DNA of 42,240 nucleotides from Lingula anatina (Eukaryota; Brachiopoda; Lingulata; Lingulida; Lingulidae): the NCBI RefSeq assembly GCF_001039355.2, contig NW_019776168.1:489905-532144 (forward strand), written 5' to 3'. Shown here in pieces: positions 11,884 to 24,641 of this stretch (the first letter of the stretch is position 1; each line of letters opens with the position of its first letter). A model generated the notes under the pieces. The model searched no databases. It had not been told where the DNA came from and saw only the letters and a list, made by a program, of their open reading frames with translations. Made by a program: the position numbers and the translations under genes.

Positions 11884-14399
11884 TTATTTTATTTCATTTT
11901 TTCTCTTTTTTTGAAGGCGCCACATCTGGATGTCGGCTGCGAGCTTAATGGCTTTTACGCGTGCTTAAATTACACTACAAAAATAAATTACTAGTGATTA
12001 TTGCAACAGTATAAAGGGAAGATGCTATGAAATTCTGGAAAACCGGTAGAGGGAACTTGTATACTGTCACACTGCATTCAGTAGCAATTTATTTACTATT
12101 TTAATGGCCTGTTCATTGTCCCAGAAACTTAGCATCAGGTTATCATTTTTTTGGCGCTGCCAAAATTTTGACCCACCATTTTAGACCCCAAAAGCCTGTT
12201 TAGGGCACTTATCTCGGGCTGAAGTTGGGTTAGGTCATTCAGGAAAGCAGCGAAAACGGGGGCGGGGTTTGCAGTTTTATTACTGAGTGGCTCGTGCTTC
12301 ACAACTATAAGGCGTAGTATAAATTTTCCAACTGATAGTAACCAACAACTTTTGGGTCTCGTTTTACACCCCCCAAAAGATGTGCAGAAAACAGCGGCAT
12401 ATATGGTCATAATTGACCGTATGAAGGGGATGTTCATCCCTACTGACCATTACTGTATAAGCACGTATATGGTTAACGTAATATTTTAACAAACTGTGTT
12501 CTCTGCGCTGGAGTCGTTGACATTATTTCACAATTTGTTCTGATGTCTGAAAGGATAAAAGAAACTAGATGTATACGTGTAGGTAGGCCTAGTGCAAGCG
12601 AAGACACGAAGAGGAATGCCATTGATAGTGTGTCTAATGAAGGCAACGAAAATTGCATGCACGTGAATTAATAGCGGTGTGGGCACGGCCACGCCCCTGG
12701 CTGGTTGGTATAGTTGGGTGATTTTTATGTGGAAAAGCAAAAGAAGTGTTTCCAAGCTGAATGCAGCCATATATATGCTACTGCTTGTTGTGTCTGGCGG
12801 TGCCTTTGTGGCAATGATATCACTAGCATTGACTAAAATGAGTTAAATCGGGCAAATAAAGTGCCAAGTGATGTCAATGTTGACACTTAATTTCCGTCTG
12901 ACTGCAAATCTACTAGGTTCAATATTGCGCTGTCTTCTGTGTATGCTTAGGGATGAAGGCTACGGTGATTCTTATGTCTGGCTCCTAAAGAACGCTGCGT
13001 CTCATTGAGCTTTTTGTGGAAATCATGCACAAGGCGATACGTGGCTATCCGACGGAATACTGGAGATACATGTGGTTTAGATTGTTTTGTGTTGATGTGT
13101 TGAAGCTTGGTGTTATAAATGACCCGTTGTAACCTGTCTGAAGTCGGTCTTAATTGTCCGCGTGTCTTGTCACTTTGATCTACCCTTTCGGTGTCTAAGT
13201 GTACAATAAGTACGGTGTAGTATAAAAAAAATCAAAACATCCAGATGTACCACAGAAAGTCCTCCCAAGTTTCTTGCACCAGGCAGGTCAATTGGGTGCA
13301 ACGAGCTTTATTTATTTCAAATACAAATGGGGATTTTTCAAAAATAATTACAGCCTAAATTTAGAGTTTTTATGTATGTTTCAAGGCTAAATGAGATGAG
13401 ACACGTTTATTTTGGACAAAAGGTAAAAAGGGCAGAATTACCCTGGCTTCTTAAAAGCAATTGTTCGTACAATTTTAGCCACAGAAGTAGCGAAGTGCAT
13501 TATAATGCGGTTAAAAACGCGCAAAATAATGTCACAACTTTGTTTTATTATTTCCCAGCAAAGGTTTTCAAAAACGTAAAGAGGGTTACTTTTTACAATC
13601 AATTTTGTCTTTCTGTTTGCAGTAGTTTTGTATCAAATGAAATAACAAAACAGATCTCATGGCCACACCATAAATATATAAACTCCACCTCCAACATATT
13701 AGAACCCCCCAAAAATTAGATCTGTATGCATCTGCGTAATTAGGTTAATATCTTTGGTGAAAGGGGTAGCATATTTATTTCTTTGATCTTTTTTAAATAG
13801 GCGAGGAGGTGCATCAGGTCATTACGGTCCGTGACATACGCTTCATCTTACACCTGCCTGCGTTCTTATATATCAGAATCGAGTCACACTCAGCGTCCAA
13901 ACTTTCATTATTCTTTACCGCAGCAAAGTCGTGTCCATAAATGAAAATGGGATAAATTCAAAGAATATAGAGCTTTAGTCGAAATTGAATATTTAATTGT
14001 GGATATCAAGTCAAAACTGATCGATGCAGTGAATGCGATATCAGTGACGATTAAGGAAAATATACCGTCTAATATTTGGTGTAAACCTATAACGTGCAAT
14101 TAAGCGCTATCGCGCTCGCATTGGCAGTCGTTCAGGGTCACGAGAGAGGGGAACTTGAACAAGGACGGAGGAAACAGATCGCTGGCAGGTCTATAGCCAC
14201 ATTTGTTGACAAAGTATCACAGATCCACGAAAACAGAAATATCGTTACACCGTGATCTATGTCAACAACACAGGATCACGAGGTTAAGCGAAGGAACCTA
14301 ATACCCGTAAGAGGTCTCCAAAGTTTGAGTACAACGTCGATCACAATCATTTGGCACAATCTTTATGCTCTCCAAGTGGACAAATATCTAAATGTCTCC
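10350..14399. other. Gene-poor intergenic DNA
   Basis: AT-rich sequence with a long (TA)n tract and T-rich runs. Short open frames such as 13372-13719 and 12135-12437 have no domain, conserved-looking composition or convincing splice borders. I see no RNA gene. Distant regulatory elements for the bHLH gene to the right could lie here but cannot be picked out by eye. Confidence 0.6.
11795..11879. repeat. (TA)n microsatellite
   Basis: About 84 bp of uninterrupted TA dinucleotide repeat. The Tyr-Ile open frame across it is an artefact of the repeat. A perfect TA tract this long can extrude a cruciform and is prone to length change. Confidence 0.97.
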
Positions 14400-14765
14400 T
14401 TAAGTAGCTGGGCTCGCTGTTGCACCACGAATAATAACGAAGAAGCGAATTAGTAGGTGTTTGAACTTTTGAACATGCCTTTTTACTGACTGCACAGTTC
14501 TGATATAGGAGGAATAAGAGAGCAGAGGGCTGTACCGAACGTGTCTGCTTCCGGAATTTAGACCCAAAACTCTTTTCGCTACAACCGAATAAACCCGGCC
14601 CGACTTCATAACTTCAAATTCTTCCAGTTCTCTTTTGAGGTGTAAACGGATTCCTTTTGCCGCTGAGCACATAGCGTCATCCATCATCTCTGTTGACAAA
14701 GACCCAGGTGGACACTTTTGGATTATGTCACCAAAGTCTTCAGTTCCTAATTTTTCTAGTCTTGT
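14400..14765 (-). other. Orphan open frame, possible exon of an unknown gene
   Basis: A stop-to-stop frame of 121 codons. Its first ~70 residues look protein-like: acidic and amphipathic, with EKLGTEDFGDIIQK and then HLKRELEEFEVM, which should be helical. A possible acceptor (AAGACTAG) lies near its start, and a possible donor follows AAGTCGGGCCGG (GTTTAT). After that point the composition looks less protein-like. No partner exon was found nearby and I do not recognise the family. It may be a real exon, a decayed gene fragment or chance. Confidence 0.2.
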
Positions 14766-17700
14766 TCACACCAATTTTGACTTAGTCAAGTTTTTATTTT
14801 ACACTCGACTGATAGACAAACTAATTAATTAGTCAGTTATTTAATTCGTACACCAAGTTCACCCTTTTCGCAGCTGTGTTACAAAACTTTATCTTTCAGT
14901 TATTTCTTTAAGAGTGCAGCCCAAGAGTTGTCGAGGCAGGGATCCTGGTACCGAGAAGCACCCTCTGTCTAAAACGTTAGCTTCTTTTTCTGGAAAAAAA
15001 ACATATTAAGCAAACTGCTACCGACGTTACCTCTTTCAAAGTAGACTAAAGCTTTCACTGTTTAAGACCGACTTTCAACGTAAGTTCTGTTGTGAATCGA
15101 TACCTTTTAATTTTTTACTCGGTCATATTCAAAGTAAAATCCATTATAGTGAAAACGGATGTGAGCGCAGCATTATTCACAAATGTCTGTACATTAAAAG
15201 GTCGTTGTTCCTTTACATACCAGTCCAAAACCATGACAATCTATTCAAGAGTAAGAAAATGTATATGAGTGGTATGACAAAAGCGAAATATGTTGTGATA
15301 AATACTAATTAAAAGTTCAAGTTGAGTCTATTTTTGGATTTGGGTCTTTTGAATATCGTGATATCATGCACTTTTAAAGGTGACAAAGTGGTTCGTCACG
15401 GCGGTCATGATGTGAGGATTCTGGAAAATGATAAATGCACACAGTTTCTACGTAAGTCAAACCTGTCAGTTAAGCATGTAATGAATATTATTTAATGAAA
15501 TATTCATAAATATATCAAATTGTTTTTCAGAATCGTCTACCAGGGTCACAGAGAATTTTTTTCACTAGATGTTTACAGATTTTCCTGTGGTGAATTCCTT
15601 TACTTTCGAGAAGGAAATTGTGCAAAAAATAAAATAAAATAAAATAAAATAAAATAAAAGACGTCATCACTCTCATCGCAGAGGATAGTTTTGTAGGGGG
15701 CTCAAATCAAGCATAATGATTTTTTTCAAGAGTATGAAAGAAGAACAACATTAACATTTATCTAAAATGTGTAATTGTCGAAATTTTATGATCCAATGAT
15801 TAATCCAAGAAAAAAGATACCTCAAACTTAGTCTGTAGAGGAGACTACACGAAGGACATGTCATTTGAGTAGGTTCAACTGGGCTACTTCAACCAGACAA
15901 CGAAATAGCACAGAGAACTTGAGCTTGCGAGGGAACCCAGTGCTTTCAAGTAGTGTAGCATTCCCGTGCGGCATTATCTGTGACATGCACTTACACCATG
16001 TTTTATGTATATCTGGTACTAATAGGCGGAGGAACAAAGTAAGAGCACTGTCACATCATTCATTGAGCTCAAGTACATGGTCAAATCGGGTCAAGCGGCT
16101 GCATATCTCATTCAATGGGAACCCACAATCAAATGGGACTTGGGTGTCTTTTACGATGGAGTTCCAACCGCACTTTTATAGTACATGAAATGTCTGAATT
16201 AGATGAGCGCTTAGTTAGAGCTATGAGTGGGACTATCAGCCTTGTAAAGTGCAGTATCTATTTATGAATAGCAGAGCTTCCTCCTCTCGCTGTTTCAGCT
16301 TAGTGGGTAAATAGAAGAGATCAAGTAACACGGCTATGCTAGATAAATATGATTACTCAACGATAGCAAAATGATCTTTTGTCAAGAAACAGAGAATTAA
16401 GAACAGAACGCGAATATTGGAAAACGAGGACATACGTGTATAACAAATGCACATTCTGAAGTCTTTATATCAATTAAACAAATTTATCTGCTCTTAGTAG
16501 AAGAAAACATCTCCGACTGTGGAAGGTGCTGAGGAGGGGGGGGGGTCTCAATTACTCTGCCAGGAGAGACCACCATGCGCCAAGCGCATTATTCTCAAGA
16601 CCCCTTCACGTAAGCCTGATAAGAAGATACGATGACACTCAAAACGAAATCCTTCGAATAAATGCGCCGGCGTGCACTTTCGGTGCCGCAATGGAACTCA
16701 GATAGGAAGCAGGGAAATAGAGTCGAAATTAGTTAATGGAGTCGAAATGGAATGGCCAGACATTTAATCTTCTGATTCCGTCTCTCATTGTGGATTGATT
16801 TTAAAGTGGACCGCGTAGACTCCCAAACGGTTAGCATTACTGCTTGTAGACAATGGTGTTGTCATAGTGTGTGGTAATGATGAGATGGCTATTTGCTGGA
16901 ATGTCAACAGACGTCTGACAGAGCCTGACGATGACAACAGGCACGACGGGGTCTGGTCTGTGTCTTAGCACTCCCGTAGAACCATCAACCGACCATTAAA
17001 TGTACTCTATTAATTCAATTTTAATTTTAATTAATTAATTTTTATTTTATTCATTTATTTGATTTATATTTGCCGAATCCACTGTTTTCTATCATTTCGA
17101 ATAAAAAGAGATTAAAATTGACTGGGTATGAAAACTTTTGCCCAGCTTTGGCCCACATCCTAGATCTTCAAATTTATAACCGCTTGTGCTTAGTTTAAAT
17201 ACTATCAGAATGAAGCTCATTGCTAATCTGCAATTTACAGTTTCTAGATTTTTCAACTACTGCCTACGTTTCATTTCCAAACATTTTCAGTGTGCAAACA
17301 TTATAATTGGCGTCACATTGAAATGGACAGTCGCAATGCAGATGCTTTTAAAGGACCATGGTTTCATTGGTGCAAAGGTCCATTACACTGCATTGTTGAC
17401 GTCGTTCCAACAATGTTAATTTCAGGTCAAATAGTATCGTCAGTCCGTCCATAGTGTTTTATGTGCGTGTCGAATCCACATGACGATGTATGTGAAACTG
17501 CATTTGTTGAGTAACGTATATTTAACATCGATGACTCTCCGCTTATCAATGTTGTCTATTGAAAACTTCCACTCCTACGTGATAATAAACATGTCACCCT
17601 ATCTCCACTCTTTGAAAATCTGACTTCTATTGATAATTGCTATATACGTTTATATTTCCAGAGTAGTTATATACAGTGAAAAAGAGCCACAATCAATATA

Positions 17701-18208
17701 TAAGGCCCTAATGATGAAGATGACATAGTGTCCTGAGCACTCCTTGAACACCTGAGTATAAGAGAAAGTCCATGTTCGTAAGAAAGTCCAAGTACGTAAC
17801 ATGTTTAAGATATCATTCTATTCATAACATATCTTTAAACCGTACTATGATGTGATATGTGCTTCAAAGAATAAGAAAAAAGAACGTTTTTCGGTCGTTT
17901 TTCTCTATTCACAACAACAAGCGTCCGAAGTTGCACTCTTCTTGGACCTGGGTCTAAAATTGCTCTATTCTGGGATGATATTTAAAACAAACATTGTTTA
18001 CTCATCAATACCTTCTATAGGCAGGTATCTCGTTACGGGACCAGGGGGATCAGAGCCCCCTACGTACTTGACTTCTCCACACTTGGCCTATAGGCTCTCC
18101 ACTCTGGACCCAGTAAAAAGCTTACCAAGTTAATCAGATTGGTCCGAAAGAACAAGTCAAGGTCACAGAGTGCTTGGATAATCGTAGTGAAGTGTCATTA
18201 CATTATTA
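14766..18208. other. Intergenic DNA downstream of the bHLH gene
   Basis: No supported gene. It includes an AAAAT microsatellite (15624-15659), an AT-rich block at about 17010-17070, a poly-G run near 16536 and an 18-bp word at 15831-15848 that recurs at 20115-20132. The open frames at 15865-16188 and 17852-18133 have no recognisable content. Confidence 0.6.
15624..15659. repeat. (AAAAT)n microsatellite
   Basis: About seven tandem AAAAT units, slightly degenerate at the ends. Confidence 0.9.
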
Positions 18209-18880
18209 TCACGAAATGACCATAGCTTCACCTTCTGAGTCCAAACCACTGCCTGGTGGTGACCTCATTTCGACATCGGGAGGGGGGATGTGATTTGGCA
18301 GAGGGGAGACCGCGCCCCCTTCCGAACTCCCTGGGCTTAAACACTGGTCACTTAGAGAGTCAGATGAAGCATATCCTAAAGTATCTCTAAGAGCTTTGAT
18401 ATAATTCAGTGCCAGTCTCAGTGTGGTGATCTTTGTCACTTTAAGACCGTCGTCGCCCACGGGGTATGACGGTATGACGGTGCGTAATGTCTCAAAAGCG
18501 TCGTTCATTTCTTTCATCCGATCACGCTCCCTGGCGTTAGCGGTGCGGCGGCGGTATTTGCTGAGCGGCGGCGGCTTTGACTTTGGTTTCGGTTCTTTCC
18601 GAGTGTTCCTCTTGCGTTCAGTGTTTATGCGATTTATTATCGATGAATATCTAAAATTGTACTCCGAAGTAGTTTTGCACTCTCTTCGTTTTCTTTTGGG
18701 TCTCTGACCCTCTTCTATCGATTGTGCACCAGAATCATCTTTAGAGCTCCCTTTACGTTTCTCACTGCCACTTCTCTCTGAGCCATCAGAAGTTTGACTT
18801 TCAGAATCGTTTCTAATCCTATCTGTCGTTTTCTCCTCGTTTGAATTAAACGAAAACTCACAAACTGCACTTATTTCCAT
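18209..18880 (-). CDS. bHLH transcription factor, atonal superfamily, Delilah-like
   Basis: A single-exon, 223-residue nuclear DNA-binding protein. Residues ~110-168 form a complete basic helix-loop-helix: the basic region RRRTANARERDRM contains the Asn and Glu-Arg residues that read E-boxes. Helix 1 is NDAFETLRTVIP, the loop is short (SYPVGDDGLK), and helix 2 is TKITTLRLALNYIKAL. The arrangement is that of group A factors, which bind DNA with an E-protein partner. The lead-in KPPPLSKYRRRTANARER and the TKITTLRLA helix resemble the Delilah/taxi family more than NeuroD or Neurogenin. The subfamily is inferred from memory and could be a neighbouring group such as Net or Beta3/Oligo. The N-terminal third is Ser/Glu/Lys-rich with a likely nuclear signal, RPKRKRR (~60-66). 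The C-terminus is Ser/Pro-rich. Lack of introns is common in this superfamily. It stands alone between two long non-coding stretches, as developmental regulators often do. Confidence 0.9.
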   Translation of the reverse strand: MEISAVCEFSFNSNEEKTTDRIRNDSESQTSDGSERSGSEKRKGSSKDDSGAQSIEEGQRPKRKRRECKTTSEYNFRYSSIINRINTERKRNTRKEPKPKSKPPPLSKYRRRTANARERDRMKEMNDAFETLRTVIPSYPVGDDGLKVTKITTLRLALNYIKALRDTLGYASSDSLSDQCLSPGSSEGGAVSPLPNHIPPPDVEMRSPPGSGLDSEGEAMVIS

Positions 18881-21800
18881 ATTTCCACATTAAATGCAAA
18901 ACAAAATGCGTAAAATAAAAGTACTCGCTTTTTGCTGCTTTGAAATAGCGTTCTAGCGATTCATAGCGCTCCAGCATCAATCTTCATGAAGGCGTCAAGT
19001 CACTGGCTTTGTAACTGACTGGTAGCACTATGCAGCCAACTATGGTTGACAGGGGATGAAATACAGTCGCCGTCTCTGAATTACCTTTCACAGAGTTGCC
19101 GTGACAGTGGCTACTGTTGGTCATTCATCATGCCACTACACTGGCGCTTGACTATACCAAAACAATCACTAAAGACCAGTAATCCTTGACCACTTGGTTT
19201 TCGGAGTTGCGAGAGTGATACTGTAGTATTTGAGTATGCTGTGCCTGAGTTGGCAGTCAAGTGGATCTTATGTATTCAGCCCCTCTGATCTTCTTTCCGC
19301 GTGTTGCGTAGAAAAGTTTGAGTTTGTATTCAAGCTATGAATGGGTCTCGTTCTCAAGTACATCGTTCCTGTCTCAGTGGGCGGAGATTCACTCGTCAGG
19401 GCGAGGGGCACGGTGCCGTTAGGTTTAAAGAACAATGCAACAGTTTCATCCTATTTCAAACTTGTTATCTCGTGTTGATTTGTGAGGGCAATGCCGAATG
19501 GGAAGAAATTAGTGCTCCGAAATTGGCTTGGGTTCAAGGTCCGAAGGATAATTAGACAAATATGTTGACAAATATGTAGTTAGAGTAAAGAATTTCACCA
19601 ATTTAACCGCAAATAACATTAGCACTTACATTAATTTGAATAAATCAAGTAACTTGAAATTTTAATACATTTTTGTCTTGGAAAACGTGGAATGATAAAA
19701 AACTCGGCGCCTACATAGTAACAATAAATGCATAAAATGACGAACGTACATCTTTACGACAATTACTATCTTCTAATGTGGTGAAATGAGCAGTTAGGTT
19801 ACGGTTGACCTGGAGAGTATCAGGCTCAGTCCAGCAAATGCGAAGTTTGATGTTCCCGTCATTTTTATACAAAAGACTGAACATCAGTGCTGCTCTGTAG
19901 ATCAATGTGATGGGATATAAGAAGAAGGGCGCGGTAACTAACTATGCACTGTGCTCAGAACTGAATCGAATGAAAGAAATAACGCGATAAAAACAAACAA
20001 ACAAACAAATTTCTAATATTTCTATATATCTTTTAAGAGAGAAATATATTGTAAAAGCAGAAAGAAGAAAACGAATCAGTTATTCATGTATCCGAGGAAA
20101 AGTTACTGATATTTGTCTGTAGAGGAGACTACGTGTAACATGAATTCTTTGCTCCTCTCGACTACCTCTTATTTTCGGGGTCTCAATCGCCGTTCACAAT
20201 AAACCTTGGGTTCCTCAATAGTGAGGAACGGTATATAACCATGCTAAGTCGCCGACCATGCGGTTGCTAATTTCTATCAGATATGCAGTTTGAAGATAGA
20301 AATAATGTTCTTTTGATTGACATACAAACGTACTACTTTTGATCCTCCTTTTTAAGCGAGAGCGTTTTTCTATTTCATGCCCAAAAAGAACTGACTGTGC
20401 GGTAGACTAACTCCGAGGTACATTTCTTTTTTCAACTCCTGAATTATGCATCAAAGCAAGGAATTTTTGAATTACTTCATCAAGTTTCAGTTTTTTTGTC
20501 TCCAATATCCTTCCAGTGGTACCTGAATCCAGTCCTTAAATCATCTTGATATCAAGTTTAACCACTAAGCCCCTGCACTAAGCACAACCGTCAGTGAACC
20601 AGGGGAGGGATTTAGCTAGTTACATGGGACCTTTGCCCCAAGTTACGCACGGATCGCGTGTAACTGGAATATATGGTAAAAAAGGTAGCTGCTGTTGATA
20701 GCCTTAAATTATAGGGGATTTAAATAGACGTGTTGTCGGCACTAGAAAACCAGTGTTTAGCACAGTCCGCTGTGTCATTAAAACATTTCCACACCTGTGG
20801 AGTACGCGTAAGAGTTGATATAGAGAACAAGCACGAAGGTGACGGGGTGTGATGTACTAGTGCATTTATGTTATTTTCGTAAAATATATGTATAATGAAA
20901 TATGTATCACAGGAATAAAACGCCGACAGCCCCGCAGTCTGGACATTAGCGTGATAACAAGCAGAATTCACATCGTTTTATAAAACGTAAAAAAAAAAGA
21001 AGTAGGTCTATGATTAAAAACAAAAGAATACAATAGGATAGGATACAAATAAAAAGGCAATTTAAGCATGATCGCAGAATAGGAAAAAATGTTTTTCAAA
21101 TCGGACTCCTTCAATCAACAAGTAAGGCGGGAAGGTAAATTGCATTTTAAAGAATGGAGAGTTGTTCGATGAAATCTATCACTTCACATATAAAAGACAT
21201 AAACCACTGGAAACAGCAGGATGGAAAACAGGCTTTTGAAAAACTGCGCCCCATAAAATGTTGGAGCCATTGTGTGCTACCGTGAATCTTAATAGCATCT
21301 AGTACATTAGAATTCTTAAGGCGACTATTTGAAGATAGGAGGAGCATCCTGTGAGTGTTAACCAGCAAAGGTTTTACGGTCGTGTATCTAGTTTTTGATT
21401 GATGATAGCGGGAATAATTCCGAACTTATCTGTGATAGTTCAGCCAGCGCTAAGAATGTTTTCTGTGTTTCTTTTATTATTCAACACCATTGTGCGTGAG
21501 AGATATAATATTACTTTCCAGAAGATTTATTGCAACAAATACAAAATAGAAATATATTCATATAATATTATAACTGAGATAAAGAGTTAAAGGTCAACCA
21601 TTGGTATGTTCAGGTGTATAATAATTTTTTACGTGTAGAGATATGGACCTTATAAAAATTACTCGAACAAAAAGTCGTCTCGGAAATATCGGTGAAGAGA
21701 AATCACAAATGAAGCAAATGTCGGGAAGTTGAAAGGGGCAGAACTGTTTGTCTTTGAAAGATAAAATCAGGGTATCTTCATGGTCAGAAAGATAGAGTTT

Positions 21801-24578
21801 CAGCAATTGACGCCGTCTACTCAGATGTATGATTGCAATTCGAAGACAGCGGAAATAAAATTTACTTCTTTCCGAAGAAGTAAAGAATTCCGCCGCATGG
21901 CAAAGCTTGCGGACCAAGTGTTGTGATGAAGACAGAAGGATTGGGTTCTTGTTCGCTAGGATAGATCATTATTTTGGGTCCTAGTTGTGCGAGACTGACA
22001 CTAAAAACAAAACCAGTGATAAGATGCTGCTACATATTCCCTGAAACCCGCGGGATATTTATATCTAATATAGACGTTGTACCTGTTTTTATCAGCCCAT
22101 CCCCGTAGCTAATATCATAGAAATGTGATTCCAATAGTGTCACTTAAAACCAGTGAATTGATGCACCTTCGTCATTCAACGCTAACAGATAAGTGGGGGA
22201 AGTCCTTGTTACTCTTGTACGCATGAGTCTATTACGACCCACACCAAATGTCATCCTATCCCATAATAGCCTGAGGTGTTCACATCCCTCAGAAACCTGA
22301 CCACGAGATGTCATTAACATTGCGTAACGAAGACGCCCGTTTGCTTATATTTCAATTCGATCTCTCTAGTGTCTTTATGCATAGATACACAGCGACAGTC
22401 GGATTACTCTAACCCCTGACGTATTCAAGAGATGGGAATGGGATAAAAAATAAAGTTTCGCTCGACAGTGTAAAAAATCATTGAAGCTGATGGGGGAGGG
22501 GGGGGAGGGGGGGGAGAGTGCATACAATTTTGTGCTCATTCCATGGACAATGCATTGTCAGGCGTCTTCTGCGTCTCGCATCAGCATCATTTCAGTACAA
22601 CTAACGGAATTCCTGCAACATGAGCAGGGTGATGGTGCCACACATTCTGTCTCCTCGTCTCCTCTGAAATGTGATCATTTGGTGGACCCTTCTAAATGAA
22701 AATGACAGACCTTGTACCCACGGGAGGGCCGAATTCAGCATTTGTAGTTCTTTTTGCAAGATAATTCAATGACGATAAATACATTATTGGCAGCAAGTTT
22801 CCTTCGACAGATTTTTAGTCGGTATTTTCTTGCTGAAAATCTGTCTTTGACGGTCCAAGAAATAAAATTAAATAATTTATTGCCTTTGATAAAATACTAA
22901 TTGTATCTGGTAGTGGACTGACTATACTGCTTTTAATTAAAGGGATAATAACTCTTCGTATGAGATCTATACTTCACAATAAAAACATTGTGAACAACTC
23001 ATAGAAATATAATATATTCTGTTTTACCACAAAAACGGCAGTTATGGCTATTATTCTGATATCTGATCTTGTCTTTAGACCACGTGACCTCCATTGATGG
23101 CTATACTCTGTTATTATCTCTTAAGAGATTATAACAAAAAGCAATCTTTTTAGAAAAAAAACCAGGGACTAACTTTGAATGTCAAAATGGATTCATTTAA
23201 CCATTGGTAAGTATGGGAAAATTGTTGTTAACTCCAGGAAAATTAATTTTTTAGCCAAAACGAAGAGTTATTATCCCTTTTCACAGCGAATACTGGCACC
23301 TGTTTTAAAGTGATTTCATCTTTCTACAATGAAAACGGTTCCATGAACTGCCCTTTACATTGCGTGACCTGACACAAGATCTTCGGCAGTAGGAAATGGT
23401 GGAGAAATTTCGAGTATCAAAAATAAGAAAGCCAGTAAGAAGCGTCTCTTTTGTATTTTAAACATAACATTATATAGATATATAAGAAAGGATACGCTTC
23501 AAAACGCACGAGGAATCACGCGAAAACTACTTTAACACGTTTATGACCCACTGTTGGATGTTTCCATAAATATGTTAGAAGTTTTCAAAGATTAAGATTT
23601 GTCACATTCTTGTTTTACACTTTGAGATCTTCAACGTCGGATCCTTGGGAAACACAAGGAAAATTCCCCGATAACTTGGCTTCTAATCTTACCCCATTTT
23701 TTTCATTATGTGTGCTGCTTACAGACATGTCCACCGAAGCGTCCATAAAATTTCTATCCACTCTGTTTGTAGTTTCAATTCTAGTCCCGACAATGATGTA
23801 TTAAAACGACATTTTGTAGAGCATAAGAATAAATGGTTTTTCTTGCGTTTTGTTAAACCGAAAGCTCTATTGTGCTTATCATACTGTCCAATGTGGCGGA
23901 CATCCATTTGTAATAAACCTCGTGTGCATAAAACAAAACAGTCAAATTAAGTGACCCAGGCCTATTTGGAGTAAATGATTCTCCGTGTTACCTTTAGGGC
24001 ATCAGTTCTGTCACCACACCACTATCCATTTCCGACCACCCTGTATCCCTTAGGTTAGGATCCAAGCATTAAGTTAGGTTAGCATCATTCTCTTACAAGG
24101 ACGCTGTTGGCTCTAATCGTTGCCTGTTCACACGAAAGTTGAAGTAAGGTAGGACACATAATTTAAATTAAAAAAATTAAAAATAAAACTTTAAATTATG
24201 AATGCTTGTTACATGTTAGTATTCGTTTTATTTGGCAAGGTCACATCAATTTAACACACAAACACAGAATAACAAATTTATCACAGTTTCCTTGACTTAA
24301 AAGGATTTACGTGTATGCCTGATATTCAACTGCTTAACTATTCACAAGGCCACAGACGATACAACGATACGTTGTGCGAGTAAGGTATACGATATTTTGA
24401 AATAAAAGTTACTTCAATACATTCATAATTTGTACAAATAATTCACGTGTATATAAAAATAATCTTGTGGACTGAGAGATCAGATGGATCTCCGGCAGAC
24501 CTGTACTGGTAAAATGTCATGTAATTGTCGCTCAATTTTCTCGTTTTTATCAACGGTAGTCCACCGTCATATTCAGTG
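18881..24578. other. Non-coding region upstream of the bHLH gene
   Basis: About 5.7 kb with no supported gene. It holds the inverted-repeat element at 22939-23280, a poly-G/GA run at 22493-22516, and an 11-bp stem (CATAATTTAAA at 24157-24167 with its complement at 24190-24200). Because it is 5' of the bHLH gene, enhancers are likely to be here, but none can be identified from one sequence. Confidence 0.6.
22939..23280. mobile_element. 342-bp element with perfect 21-bp terminal inverted repeats
   Basis: The left end begins AAAGGGATAATAACTCTTCG (22939-22959 is the full arm), and its exact reverse complement ends at 23280. The interior is AT-rich, has no coding frame and contains a near-palindrome (TTATCTCTTAAGAGATTATAA at ~23110-23132) that echoes the arm sequence. 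Size and structure fit a MITE. I could not find a clear target-site duplication, so the family and exact ends are unknown. Confidence 0.6.
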
Positions 24579-24584
24579 TTTATT
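24579..24584 (-). terminator. Candidate polyadenylation signal of the lectin/sushi receptor gene
   Basis: AATAAA on the minus strand, about 58 nt beyond the stop codon at 24644-24642. It is the closest canonical signal. Confidence 0.55.
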
Positions 24585-24641
24585 CCAATTATTATTTACT
24601 TTCTCTTCATTCGCCTGGCATCACGAACCACTGTTTTCCAT

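Noticed and set aside
11757-11948. Tyr-Ile repeat protein
   Set aside because: Translation of the TA microsatellite.
13372-13719. A 115-residue plus-strand open frame
   Set aside because: Composition and context give no sign of coding; no splice partners or domain recognised.
24157-24200. 11-bp stem with an A-rich loop as a possible transcript terminator or RNA hairpin
   Set aside because: Both arms are almost pure A/T, so such stems are expected often in this DNA.
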